Shown: one piece after another, positions 1-8,249 of the stretch | How positions within the stretch are numbered: position 1 is the stretch's first letter | Layout: every line of letters starts with the position of its first letter | NCBI GenBank assembly: GCA_019237095.1 | Contig: JAFAHT010000172.1 | Location: 1-36,312 of the forward strand | Direction of reading: 5' to 3' | From: Planctomycetaceae bacterium | Lineage (GTDB): Bacteria; Planctomycetota; Planctomycetia; Isosphaerales; Isosphaeraceae | Length of the DNA: 36,312 nt | Translations under genes and position numbers: made by a program | The notes under the pieces: generated by a model | Seen by the model: only the letters and a program-made list of their open reading frames with translations | Database searches by the model: none | What the model was told of the DNA's origin: nothing

Positions 1-150
1 CATTGCTAGACGAACAGCGGGGAAACGGCTCTTGACGCCTCTTTCTCAGATCTGGAATTCAATGGGATTCTAGGATCATCTCGATGCTTACTTCTTGTAG
101 ATACTCCCGAAGTCTTTGCCCTGATGTAGGTTGCGAAATTGTTTAACCAC

Positions 151-513
151 CTACACAGGGTTGGGTAAGCCGTCCTCCACCACCAACCGGACGGCCAGGG
201 CCACGACCCGATGGGTGTAGCGGGCCTTGGGCGCGGCCAGGTCGGACCTGTCGGCGGTGACGAAGCGGCGGCACCGGGTGCAGTGGTGCTGGGAGTAGGT
301 GAGGCGGATGTCGCGGGGCCGCCCGCCCACCGGGTCGCCCAGATCATCCAGGGTGCGGGTGAAGATCCGGTCCCGAGGGCAGGACTGACCGCAGCGCGGA
401 CAGGGCCGATGCTCGTAGTTGCGACGGCGCGAGACGAGCTTCGGGGGCGGGAGCAACTGGGGATCGGTGATGCCCAGAGTGGGGTCCGGCGGGTAGACTG
501 CAGGACAACGCAT
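151..513 (-). pseudogene. truncated transposase, N-terminal zinc-binding part
   Basis: This 120-residue ORF looks like the front end of a transposase. It has paired CxxC-type motifs (CPRCGQSC near residue 38 and HCTRCRRF near residue 78), the usual layout of a zinc-ribbon DNA-binding head. It stops right after a helical stretch (VVALAVRLVVEDGLP), where the helix-turn-helix and the DDE catalytic core would be expected. The bases beyond the stop (1-150) hold no continuation that I recognise, so the element is broken and probably inactive. The exact IS family cannot be named from this head alone. The overlapping 190-residue ORF in another frame is taken to be a shadow. The remnant sits beside the Tae4-like gene and is a sign that this patch has been mobile. 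Confidence 0.55.
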
Positions 514-831
514 GACGACGCCCTCCCGAGCCAGAGGCTTTTCTCCTTGATTCTAAGGCTCCGGCCGGGCTTCTTCATCCCCTAACTCCCGGTGGTGATG
601 CTAAAGTCTCAATAAGTTAACTAAACACTCGGTCTGATCCCATGCCCTTCTCTACCGTTCCTCCCTTCTGCCTGAGTCCCCTCTTCGGCCTGCCCGGATT
701 TTCTTGCCTTCATCCCCGCCTGATGGTATTTTCAATCCCGCAACCCGTCTGCGGCGATCTCCGGACCCTCACGCGATCCGAAGACGTGAGCCGAGCTATT
801 TTCAAGCACATCTGAGCAAGGCCGTACCACA
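514..831. other. gene-free stretch between transposase remnant and Tae4-like gene
   Basis: About 320 bases with no convincing reading frame. It is more AT-rich than the flanking operons around 590-700. I see no clear promoter, terminator or repeat. It must contain the promoter of the plus-strand Tae4-like gene if that gene is expressed on its own. Confidence 0.4.
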
Positions 832-1707
832 ATGGCACAAGAGCTTCCCAAGAGTGGCACTCGCGTCAGCTTCGAAAACAACGTGCGAGGCCGTAAGTGG
901 GCTGAAGCCTACCGCGACTTCAATTTCATGAGCATGTATGAAATGCTGAGAGCGTACCGCGATCTCGATGCTTCAACGCGAAAGCTGTTCACGGATCAGC
1001 GCGACCAGACGACCCTGGTCCCCGGCCAGTCCGGCGCCGGATGCAATCCCAGCACACCCGACCGGAGCGTGCCCAATACGACTCCCGGCGAAAGGCCACG
1101 CATGCAATATGCCGTCGACGTCGTCGACGCGCAGCAGATGCCCGACGGCAATCCGCCTGGGGACCTTCGCGACACGGGCCAGGAAGAGGACGCGAGGGAA
1201 TTCCTGGCCCCCGTGCCCGAGAAGCTGGCGCGATTCCTGTTCGATCAGTTGAACCGCGCCTATCCCCGGGGGAGCGTCAGTCAGGTCAAGCAGACAATCG
1301 GCGGCAAGGTGAACGCCGACTGGATCAAGAACACGTGCGCGATTCGCGTCAGTCGCGTGCTGAACCAAAACGGGATCTCCATTCCTTCGCCCGCTGCTCA
1401 CAATCTCGACGTCGTCTCCGGCGCTGACAACCGCTGGTATTCCTATCGCCAGAAGCAACTCCAGGGTTGGTTCGAGGACCAATTCGGACCGCCGAGTCTC
1501 TCCTTGACGAAGCCCGTGAATAAGAGGACGTTGCTCAACCTGCAGGGTTTTCTCGCCTTCGACATCACGAGTTGGGCCGACGCCACCGGTCACATCGACA
1601 TCTGGGATGGCCAGAAGTTCGGAACCCAGGACGAGGCCCACGGTGATTATTTCGCGATGGCCAACGGCATCAAGTTCTGGAGGGTTCCGAGCTGGAAGAA
1701 ACCCTAG
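832..1707 (+). CDS. Tae4-like peptidoglycan amidase (type VI effector family)
   Basis: The C-terminal half (about residues 130-291) has the hallmarks of the Tae4 family. Tae4 enzymes are papain-like DL-endopeptidases that cut the gamma-D-Glu-mDAP bond in peptidoglycan stems and are delivered by type VI secretion. The catalytic cysteine motif is NTCAIRVSRVLN (Cys169). The histidine motif is TGHIDIWDG (His254), with acidic residues at 256 and 267 able to complete the triad. Residues 1-130 match nothing I recognise; they are polar and rich in Pro, Asp and Gly, perhaps a delivery or linker region. There is no signal peptide. The family's usual partner is a small periplasmic immunity protein (Tai4), and none is evident next to the gene. 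No other type VI gene is in the window. The start is the first ATG of the frame, with only a weak AAGG upstream. The neighbouring transposase remnant suggests acquisition by transfer. Family call fairly sure; role in this organism unknown. Confidence 0.72.
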   Translation: MAQELPKSGTRVSFENNVRGRKWAEAYRDFNFMSMYEMLRAYRDLDASTRKLFTDQRDQTTLVPGQSGAGCNPSTPDRSVPNTTPGERPRMQYAVDVVDAQQMPDGNPPGDLRDTGQEEDAREFLAPVPEKLARFLFDQLNRAYPRGSVSQVKQTIGGKVNADWIKNTCAIRVSRVLNQNGISIPSPAAHNLDVVSGADNRWYSYRQKQLQGWFEDQFGPPSLSLTKPVNKRTLLNLQGFLAFDITSWADATGHIDIWDGQKFGTQDEAHGDYFAMANGIKFWRVPSWKKP

Positions 1708-1880
1708 GAAACCCCTACGCAGTGAAGTCATCAACACATTGAAGCCGATGAGGCCGAGAGTGCAGGACGGGAAGAGAAAGGAAAGGACATGCATTGCAGT
1801 GCTCATCTTGAGACGGCTTCGCGAGGTCAGGGCCGGTTTCCGGTTTTCGCGACGTGCCCTGTGGTAATATTGGCCCATAG

Positions 1881-2195
1881 CCAGACCATTGCGGATCAAG
1901 GCAAAAAGAAGGACAGGCGCTGCGAGTTTCATTCGTCGCGGAAGGCGTGTTCCACGACTTCATCGCCGTGGCCCCTTTGAAGATTCACTCCGGGGCCCTT
2001 GAGTCCAGCGCAGCGCGGACCCTCGGCCCGACCGAGTCGGCTGAAGTGCTCAGGCTCGACCTGGGTGACTTCTCCCTGATCAGCAAGCCGGGAAGTTACC
2101 GCGTGGAACTGCGCTCGGAGTCGCTCCGCGGCGAGGATGGCAAGCCCGGCGTGCTTGCCGAAACGTTCACGCTCGCTCCGAGATTCTGCGCGTGA
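1881..2195 (+). pseudogene. fragment of an unrecognised protein
   Basis: The frame is open from just after a TAG at 1878 to a stop at 2195, with no good start. GTG at 1947 is the first possible initiator, and the residues before it (LRVSFVAEG) read as a continuation of the same protein. The translation alternates hydrophobic and polar residues (e.g. GDFSLISKPGSYRVELRS), like a beta-sandwich domain. I do not recognise the family. It is probably the C-terminal piece of a decayed gene. It lies just downstream of the Tae4-like gene, where an immunity gene could be, but it is not helical like known Tai4 proteins and has no signal peptide. Confidence 0.3.
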
Positions 2196-2204
2196 TCCAC
2201 CGCT

Positions 2205-3266
2205 TCAAAACCACTTCTTCCGCCGCACATAGACCCACATGAGCGATGGCGATACGCACATGATGAGCAGCGATCCGAAGAAAAGCAGGCGTTTGGGCAG
2301 CGGCGACTGGAACGCCAGGGTCTCGCCGAAGAAGTTCATGCCGAAGAAGCCGACCAGAAACGACATCGGCATGAACATGACGGTGACCATCGTCAGCGTC
2401 TTCATGATGTCGTTGGTGCGGTTCGACATGACCGAGAGGTAGGTCTCGAGCGTGCCGGCGATGAGGTCGCGCAGACTCTCGGAGATGTCATGAATCCGCA
2501 CCACATGGTCGTAGACATCGCGAAAGTAGATCCGGTGCTCGGCCTGGATCGGCTTGTAGGGGTCTCGTGCCAGGCGATTGAGCACCTCGCGCTGGGGGCT
2601 GAAGATCTTTTGCAGGCGGACAGCCGAACGCTTCAAGCGGAAGATCGTCTCGAGGGTCTTGGGGCGCGGGTCCGCGATCACCTGGTTCTGGACCGTGTCC
2701 ACCCGGTCGTCGAGGTGTTCGATGGTTTCGAGCGATTGGTCCACGGCCCGCTCCAGGAATCGGAAGAGGAGATGATCTGCGCCATGCTGGAGCCGGTCGC
2801 GAGGGTCGCGCTCGATCGACTTGCGGTCCTGGTCGAGGAACGACAGAGGTTCGGTATGATAGGTGACCACGTAATTGAGGCCGAGGAAGACGTCGAGCTC
2901 ATGCAGCCTCAGCACATCGGTTCGGGGATCGATCGACGTTCCATGGAAGACGAGGTAGATGTACTCTCCCCAATCGTCGATCTTGGGGATATGTGATTCA
3001 TCGATCGCGTCCTCGACGGCCAGCGAGTGAAAGCCGAAGTCCTCGCGCAGCAGGGTCTCGGCCTCCCGGGTGGACGCGGATTCCGCGTTCTCGATATCGA
3101 CCCAGAGCGTACCCTGGCGATCGGCAATCGCTTGGGCGATACGCTCGCGCGGCCAGTCGAGGTGGATCTCCCCCGCGCCGTCGCGATAGACGACACGGAG
3201 CTTCATGCCCGCGCTGGCCGCGGCCGCGGAGGCGTCCGGTTCGGAGATTCTGGCCGCAGCACTCAT
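2205..3266 (-). CDS. corA: CorA-type magnesium/cobalt transporter
   Basis: A 353-residue inner-membrane channel of the CorA family, which as a homopentamer lets Mg2+ (also Co2+, Ni2+) enter the cell. The long cytoplasmic N-terminal alpha/beta domain (about residues 20-285) includes the typical AVEDAI and LDELHVFLG-like segments and a heptad-rich helix. Two C-terminal transmembrane helices follow. The first ends in the diagnostic GMN selectivity motif (FFGMNFFGE), and the second runs into a basic tail (VYVRRKKWF). Length is normal. The ATG overlaps the stop of the upstream lipoprotein gene by four bases (ATGA), and a GGGAG lies 7 bases before it, so the two are translationally coupled. It is the last gene of the minus-strand operon. 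Whether Mg2+ is the main substrate cannot be told from sequence. Confidence 0.93.
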   Translation of the reverse strand: MSAAARISEPDASAAAASAGMKLRVVYRDGAGEIHLDWPRERIAQAIADRQGTLWVDIENAESASTREAETLLREDFGFHSLAVEDAIDESHIPKIDDWGEYIYLVFHGTSIDPRTDVLRLHELDVFLGLNYVVTYHTEPLSFLDQDRKSIERDPRDRLQHGADHLLFRFLERAVDQSLETIEHLDDRVDTVQNQVIADPRPKTLETIFRLKRSAVRLQKIFSPQREVLNRLARDPYKPIQAEHRIYFRDVYDHVVRIHDISESLRDLIAGTLETYLSVMSNRTNDIMKTLTMVTVMFMPMSFLVGFFGMNFFGETLAFQSPLPKRLLFFGSLLIMCVSPSLMWVYVRRKKWF

Positions 3267-3754
3267 GGCTCGGCTCCCGACGCGAAGTTACTGGCACCGT
3301 GGGTGGCCGGGCGGGGGCGCGTGGCCTGGTGGTAGCGCACCCACTCTTCCAGAAGATCGATCGCGAGCCGGCCATCGGGCTCGAGCGGAATCTTGCGGCG
3401 GACGGGCGAGGAGAACTGTCCGAAGAGCTTCTCTCCTCCCGGCATGTTGATCGGTGCGTTGACCAGTCGGATCACGTTCTCGCCGATGGCCACGCGATCG
3501 GCCTGGAACGAGCCGTCCCTGCCGATCCGGGCAGACCGGATGTTGCCGACCGTGCCATCGGTCGGAATGAACTCGATCCATCCCCCCGCGACGGGGCTCC
3601 CGCCCTCGACGACGATGCCGGCGACGCGGGTGGTGGGGAATCGTTCGGGCCCGAGCTCCTCGCTGCAACCCGACGCCAGTAAACCAAGCAGAAACAGGCG
3701 GGGGTAAAGCCGAGGTGAGCCGGGTTGCCGTTGGCCGCGCGAATGGGGGCACAT
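3263..3754 (-). CDS. lipoprotein with carboxypeptidase-regulatory-like fold
   Basis: A 163-residue protein with a signal peptide ending in a lipobox (LLASGC, Cys about residue 30), so it is probably lipid-anchored on the periplasmic face. The mature part starts with a beta-sandwich pattern (VAGIVVEGGSPVAGGWIEFIP...IGRDGSFQADRV) typical of the small carboxypeptidase-regulatory-like or transthyretin-like lipoproteins that are abundant in planctomycetes. It ends in a low-complexity Arg/Pro/Ala tail. No enzymatic residues are visible. It sits 13 bases after the GXGXG gene and overlaps corA by four bases. Function unknown; the N-terminal charged stretch before the hydrophobic core fits a normal signal sequence. 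Confidence 0.78.
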   Translation of the reverse strand: MCPHSRGQRQPGSPRLYPRLFLLGLLASGCSEELGPERFPTTRVAGIVVEGGSPVAGGWIEFIPTDGTVGNIRSARIGRDGSFQADRVAIGENVIRLVNAPINMPGGEKLFGQFSSPVRRKIPLEPDGRLAIDLLEEWVRYHQATRPRPATHGASNFASGAEP

Positions 3755-3767
3755 GGCCGCACGGTCC

Positions 3768-4418
3768 TCATGCAGGAGGAAAGAAGCAGTTCGCCAGCCT
3801 GAGGGCTGCTTCGATCAACCGGTAATCGTCCTGGTCCAGATTTGCCGCCAAAGGTCGCTCAGAAGGCAGGGCGATGAGTCGTCCTGCCCGGCGGCCGTGA
3901 CCGGCATGGGGGCCAGTGCGCCCTTGCTTGAAGAAGAGTCGTCCGCCCGCTTGCCGCTCGCCCGCCAGGGCGCCAACCTTGTCGAGAAGTACAAGGTCTC
4001 CCCCAAGCTGGTCCAGGCCGGCCCTCGGTCCGACATCGCCGACCGCGACAATCAGCCCGCCCCGCTGGAAATAGCCGATGGCTGCACCGGCCTCTCCCCC
4101 GATGAAGAGCCGTCCAGCCGCCAGGCCACGACCGGCGCCATCGGCGGCGCTCCCTCGGCAGACCACGGTCAGGTCCGGAGCATCCAGCTCGGCGGCCAGC
4201 TCGGGGCCGGCGTTGCCGTCAACCTCGATGAGCGCCCGCCATGCCCCGGCGATCCGAGAGACCAGCAGCCTCTGTCCATCGACGCCCTCGAGCCGGACGT
4301 GCCGCGCGCCCAGGTTCAGCCGGCGGACGAGCTCGGCGTTGATTTGTTGGTAGTCCCGGAGCTCGGGGACAACAATCGGCGGAGCCGGAGCCGCTTGGGA
4401 AGCACGATCACTTTCCAC
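3768..4418 (-). CDS. stand-alone GXGXG domain protein (glutamate synthase C-terminal-like)
   Basis: A protein of about 216 residues made almost entirely of the GXGXG right-handed beta-helix found at the C-terminus of glutamate synthase large subunits and in formylmethanofuran dehydrogenase subunit C. Visible marks are RDYQQINAELV at the start of the domain and repeating Gly pairs (GRLFIGGEAGAAIGYFQRGG, GALAGERQAGG). In the larger enzymes this helix is structural and separates active sites; alone it may be a scaffold subunit. The 281-residue ORF would overlap the upstream gene by about 200 bases, so I prefer the GTG at 4418, which overlaps the upstream stop by 11 bases. Another start further upstream is possible. 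No catalytic partner (amidotransferase or FMN domain) is in the window. Confidence 0.68.
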   Translation of the reverse strand: MESDRASQAAPAPPIVVPELRDYQQINAELVRRLNLGARHVRLEGVDGQRLLVSRIAGAWRALIEVDGNAGPELAAELDAPDLTVVCRGSAADGAGRGLAAGRLFIGGEAGAAIGYFQRGGLIVAVGDVGPRAGLDQLGGDLVLLDKVGALAGERQAGGRLFFKQGRTGPHAGHGRRAGRLIALPSERPLAANLDQDDYRLIEAALRLANCFFPPA

Positions 4419-6027
4419 CGGTCGCCCCGGCCACTTTGGCCGCACCAGGCTCAGCCGGCGCACCCGCCTGGGAGCCCGCGTCTTCCAGGAATCCATCGTC
4501 ATCCGGAACGAGGTGGCGATTGGTCGGAACATTCTTCGCCAAAAAATCCTTGAGAGCCTCCACGCGGGCCGCAAGATCGGCTCGGCGGGCCTTGAGCTGT
4601 CCCTTCGGGGCACGGATCAGCTCGAGCGCTGCCTTCGCCACGGGCTTGATCTGGTCGGCGACCTTCTGGATATCACTCCGCACGGTGGTCGCGTTGCCAT
4701 GCAAGAGTCCGCTCTCCCGGACTCCCGCCTGTCCCTCGAATGCCTGGTAGACCGGGCCGACGAGGAGTGCGGTCAGGTATTCCGCCTTCGTCGCGTTCAG
4801 AGGTGTGCCCTTGTCGGCCGAGTAACTGGCGACAATCTGGTCACCGACCCAGGCGGCAAGCTGGGCGGCGGCATATGCGACCAGGGGGGAATTGTAGTCG
4901 GGCACCGCCGTGGTGATCTGCATCATGCCGAGCGCACGTGCCGCCTCGGCACGGACCTCGGTACGGGCCTTGGGATCGGCGAGGATTCGCATCGCCGCGA
5001 CCGCCATCTCGGCGTTCTTGGGAGCGGCGGGAATGTAGCCCTGGCGCAGGCTGCTCAGCGCCTCGAGCGCGCGCAACTGCAAAGGCCAGGGCATGTCCTT
5101 GGTTTTCTCGTCGAGCTGCGCGGCGACCACGCGAGCCGCCTCGATTTCCTGGGCGGCGCTCAAGCGAGCGGAGGGATTCTGCTTGATGTTGGTGATACCC
5201 CGGATGGCCCAAAGCTTCACCCAGAGGGTCTGCCGCGGGTTCCTGATCTCGTCGAGGAAGAGCTTGAGCGCCTCGGGATTGCCGCTCTGCCCCAGGACGA
5301 TCATGGCCTGCACCCGCGGCACCAAGTGATGTTTGAGCAACGGTTGCAGCGAGCGAAGCAAAATGCGGTTATATTCGGTCAGAAACCGCGTGTTTTGGGC
5401 GGCTCGCGCCATGTAGATTGGCTCGAGCAGGTTCCTTGTCGCTTCCTCGATGGCCCGCATCGTCGGCGAGCCCGCGGGCATATTGGGAGGAGGATCGATC
5501 AGGGCCTGGATGTTCTTGGTATTGGTCAACTGGGCGACCATGCCGTCGACCATCCGTCGAATCACCGTCGTGTCCACGGCGGCGTTCGGGTTGCCGGCCG
5601 TAACCTTGACCGCTTCGACATCGCCTGGCATCATACGCACAGAGCGGATCGGGTTGTATTTCTTGACGTCGAGAAGCGCTTCCGCGTTCGGGTCCTTGAA
5701 GATCTCCACCGGGGAAACCTTCTGAGTCTGCGAAGGGTCCGGCGGGGGCTCGGCGGGAGGCTGGTCGTCGGCCTTCTTCTCGACCTTGGTCTGAGGCTCG
5801 TCGGCACCGCCCTCGTCCTTGGCGGCATCAGCCTCACCTTTGGCTTTGGCCGTGGCTTTCCCAGCGCCAATGTCCTGCTTCGCCGCGGCCGGCTTGGTCG
5901 AGCTTGGCGGCTGAGCCAGAACCCGCCCCGGTGCCAGCAGCGCGAAAGTCAGAACCAGTGCCAGGCAAACCGAAAGACACGTGGCCCAGCGCCCGTGCGG
6001 CTGCCCTGGCGAGAACACCTTGACCAT
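4408..6027 (-). CDS. secreted HEAT-like repeat protein
   Basis: A 539-residue exported protein if it starts at the internal ATG (MVKVFSPGQ). It has a signal peptide (hydrophobic CLSVCLALVLTFALLAP, cut near VLAQ), then a low-complexity Lys/Ala/Glu/Pro linker to about residue 115, then a mostly helical region. The central part (LVPRVQAMIVLGQSGNPEALKLFL..., ALEALSSLRQG..., VRAEAARALGMM) has the spacing of HEAT or Armadillo-type repeats, which usually bind other proteins. The longest ORF (612 residues) adds 73 residues rich in Arg, Ser and Pro ahead of the signal peptide and is unlikely. It is first of four genes on this strand. I do not recognise a specific family; it resembles planctomycete-specific periplasmic proteins. 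Confidence 0.72.
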   Translation of the reverse strand: MVKVFSPGQPHGRWATCLSVCLALVLTFALLAPGRVLAQPPSSTKPAAAKQDIGAGKATAKAKGEADAAKDEGGADEPQTKVEKKADDQPPAEPPPDPSQTQKVSPVEIFKDPNAEALLDVKKYNPIRSVRMMPGDVEAVKVTAGNPNAAVDTTVIRRMVDGMVAQLTNTKNIQALIDPPPNMPAGSPTMRAIEEATRNLLEPIYMARAAQNTRFLTEYNRILLRSLQPLLKHHLVPRVQAMIVLGQSGNPEALKLFLDEIRNPRQTLWVKLWAIRGITNIKQNPSARLSAAQEIEAARVVAAQLDEKTKDMPWPLQLRALEALSSLRQGYIPAAPKNAEMAVAAMRILADPKARTEVRAEAARALGMMQITTAVPDYNSPLVAYAAAQLAAWVGDQIVASYSADKGTPLNATKAEYLTALLVGPVYQAFEGQAGVRESGLLHGNATTVRSDIQKVADQIKPVAKAALELIRAPKGQLKARRADLAARVEALKDFLAKNVPTNRHLVPDDDGFLEDAGSQAGAPAEPGAAKVAGATGGK

Positions 6028-6692
6028 GTCGGCAAGCCTCGTGTTAAGATGCCCGAACCTCGAATCGACCAGGGGACACGGCATGCAGAGACACCTCGCA
6101 ATCCTGCCAGATCCGCGACCATCATCTGCCAGGGGAGGGCGACTCCATTGCCGACTCGGTTCGCTTGGATTTCGACCTGTTCGGAGGATGGACCAAGTGC
6201 CTGCTATCGAGTGATCGGCGAGATGGATACCGCGCAACCAAGCCACTCTTCGCCGCTGGAATCCGTGTGCGGAGCCTTCAACTCATCTTGAGATAATCCA
6301 AACACTTCCAGCAATAAACCAGGTTTTCAACTTACCCCGCCATTTCGCCTCTGTCAAGTCAACCGCATGCTCTGCTCAATCGTGTCCGAAAACGGACTTA
6401 CGCCCGTCAGGCGTACCGCGCAGCCGCGCCCCATCAATGAGTCATGCAAGCGCGCAAGGACGAACAATGGAATACCCGGGCCGCACCATCTCATTGACGC
6501 GCGCCGCCAGAGATTGGTTCCGGCCTTCATCTCGGATCGGCTTGATCAGGGGGCAGTTGTCGAGCTCGACGGAGGAACCTTGGTCTTTCGCGTTGAGCGG
6601 CGGCTGCTGCAATTAGTAAGATGTCCCTGGTCCGGTTGTGGTCATCCCGCTTGGACGCACCCAATCCCATGTACGAGGAGCCCGAGGTCGCG
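6028..6692. promoter_or_regulatory. divergent intergenic region
   Basis: 665 bases between the start of the minus-strand HEAT-like operon and the start of the plus-strand hydrolase, so it should hold promoters for both. No ORF here is convincing. Two small perfect hairpins lie side by side: GTCCG-AAAA-CGGAC at 6384-6397 and ACGCC-CGTCA-GGCGT at 6400-6414. Neither is followed by a T-run, so they are not obvious terminators. Their role is unknown. Confidence 0.4.
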
Positions 6693-7475
6693 ATGATCGA
6701 ACGGAATTATCTGTTCCCCGGCGTGATCGAGATGAACTACCAGGCCAGCCGCCGGATGGGTGTGAACGTCTACCTGATCGATGGAGGCACCGAGTACGCC
6801 TTGATTGACATCGGCTTCCTGGACGAGCTGACCGCCGTTCTCGAGCTGATCCGACAAATGGATTTCAGCCTCTCGGCTTGCAAGCTGATTGTGGCCACGC
6901 ATGCCGATGTGGACCACGCCCAGGGGCTGGCCCGCGCCCGCGAGATCCTCAAGTGCCCGGTCGTGGCTCATCCCAGAAGCGTCCAGGCTCTCGAACAGGG
7001 CGACGAGATCCTCACCTACGCCCGGATCGACGCCCAAGGGATTCAGATTCCCATGCCCCGCTGCAAGGTGGATCGAACGATCGACGAGGGAGATCGGCTG
7101 CAGGTGGGCAACCTGACGCTCGAAGTCTGGAGCACGCCAGGACATACCGCCGGGCAGCTCGCGTTCCGCATGGGTAACATGCTGTTCTCCGGCGACAACA
7201 TCTTCCGTGACGGCTGCGTTGGCGTCATCGACGCTCACCACGGCTCCAACCTGGTCGATTTCATCGTCAGCCTGAAACGCATCCGGGCCTGCGACGTCGA
7301 CTTTCTATTACCCTCCCACGGCCCGATCTTTCGCAAGGACGACGCCCTCCTCGATGCCACCATCGCCCGCCTCGAGTCCTACACCCACATGGCCGACTTC
7401 GGCACCTGTGCCGTGGACTGGCCGCTCCTGGACCAGTGGGAAGACGAGCTGGCGCAGGGCACAACGGACTTCTGA
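6693..7475 (+). CDS. metallo-beta-lactamase-fold hydrolase
   Basis: A 260-residue cytoplasmic MBL-fold protein of the glyoxalase II-like superfamily. The metal motif is [10 protein letters not shown], an HxDxDH variant in which the second His of the usual HxHxDH is Asp. Later ligands are visible: STPGHTAGQ (His), FSGDNIF (bridging Asp) and LPSHGP (last His). The substrate cannot be told; the family includes thioesterases, lactonases and sulfur-transfer enzymes. I chose the ATG at 6693 because GAGG lies 5 bases upstream and homology-like sequence begins there ([10 protein letters not shown]). The ATGs at 6669 and 6621 have no such site. The Uma2 gene follows after 28 bases, so the two may be cotranscribed. 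Confidence 0.85.
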   Translation: MIERNYLFPGVIEMNYQASRRMGVNVYLIDGGTEYALIDIGFLDELTAVLELIRQMDFSLSACKLIVATHADVDHAQGLARAREILKCPVVAHPRSVQALEQGDEILTYARIDAQGIQIPMPRCKVDRTIDEGDRLQVGNLTLEVWSTPGHTAGQLAFRMGNMLFSGDNIFRDGCVGVIDAHHGSNLVDFIVSLKRIRACDVDFLLPSHGPIFRKDDALLDATIARLESYTHMADFGTCAVDWPLLDQWEDELAQGTTDF

Positions 7476-7503
7476 CGTGATCGGTTGAATCGGAGCGATT
7501 CTG

Positions 7504-8118
7504 ATGAGCTCGGTCCTGGCCAGCACAGCCCCAAGAACTCCCTCAACGGACCTCGACCCGAGGCCCCGCCGCTGGACCCGTGAGGAATTTTACAGAATGG
7601 CGGAGCTTGGCTGGTTCCATGGCGAGCGCGCCGAGCTCATCGAGGGAGAGATCATGGTTCTCAGTCCCCAAGGTCCTTCCCATAGTTATTTCACCGAGCA
7701 AGTCGCTGAACTGTTACGAAACTCCGGATGGACCGGTGTTTGGGTCCGGACACAGTTTCCTATCGATTTCGGTCCCTACTCCGATCCCGAGCCGGACGTT
7801 TCTGTGGTCATGGGATCGAGGGCGGACTACCGCGCGGCTCATCCCACCTCCGCGCTCCTGATCGTCGAGGTGGGTGACACGACCCTGATCTACGACCGGG
7901 GGCGCAAGGCCAGCCTCTACGCCATGCGCGGTGTCGCCGATTACTGGATCGTGAACGTCAACGATCATCAACTCGAGATCCATCGCGATCCGGGAGCTGA
8001 CCGCACACAACCGTTTGGATATGGCTACGCCTCTCTGACGGTCCACCATCGCGGCGAGATGGTGACTCCTCAGGCAGCTCCCCACCTGTCCTTCTCCGTG
8101 GCTGACCTGCTGGGCTGA
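7504..8118 (+). CDS. Uma2 family endonuclease-like protein
   Basis: A 204-residue protein of the Uma2 (DUF820) family, a PD-(D/E)XK nuclease-like fold greatly expanded in planctomycetes and cyanobacteria. Visible landmarks are WTREEFYRMAELGWF near the N-terminus, ELIEGEI, the first acidic catalytic stretch PEPDVSVV (about residue 98), LIVEVGDTTL with Glu, and K in YDRGRKASLYA, followed by GVADYWIVN. These match the D-ExK layout of the fold. The biological role of the family is not settled. The start ATG has a GGAG 8 bases upstream. It lies 28 bases behind the MBL-fold gene. It has normal base composition for the window, so recent transfer is not evident. Confidence 0.88.
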   Translation: MSSVLASTAPRTPSTDLDPRPRRWTREEFYRMAELGWFHGERAELIEGEIMVLSPQGPSHSYFTEQVAELLRNSGWTGVWVRTQFPIDFGPYSDPEPDVSVVMGSRADYRAAHPTSALLIVEVGDTTLIYDRGRKASLYAMRGVADYWIVNVNDHQLEIHRDPGADRTQPFGYGYASLTVHHRGEMVTPQAAPHLSFSVADLLG

Positions 8119-8249
8119 GACTGTCCGCCTTGCGCGGTTCTCGTCGGCTCTCGTCCTATCCTCGTCAGGAGAAAAAGAGTGAGGTACGCGATCCACTGGC
8201 CTTCACGCGCGAGCTCGAGCGATAGGAATCCCAGCTCGATGCCCCGTGC

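Noticed and set aside
973-1932. 319-residue minus-strand ORF opposite the Tae4-like gene
   Set aside because: Antisense shadow; no family pattern, while the plus strand carries clear catalytic motifs.
3753-4553. 266-residue plus-strand ORF
   Set aside because: Shadow of the GXGXG gene; the minus strand shows repeated glycine motifs and fits the operon.
4513-6291. 592-residue plus-strand ORF
   Set aside because: Shadow of the HEAT-like gene; His/Arg/Gly-rich composition typical of the antisense of GC-rich genes.
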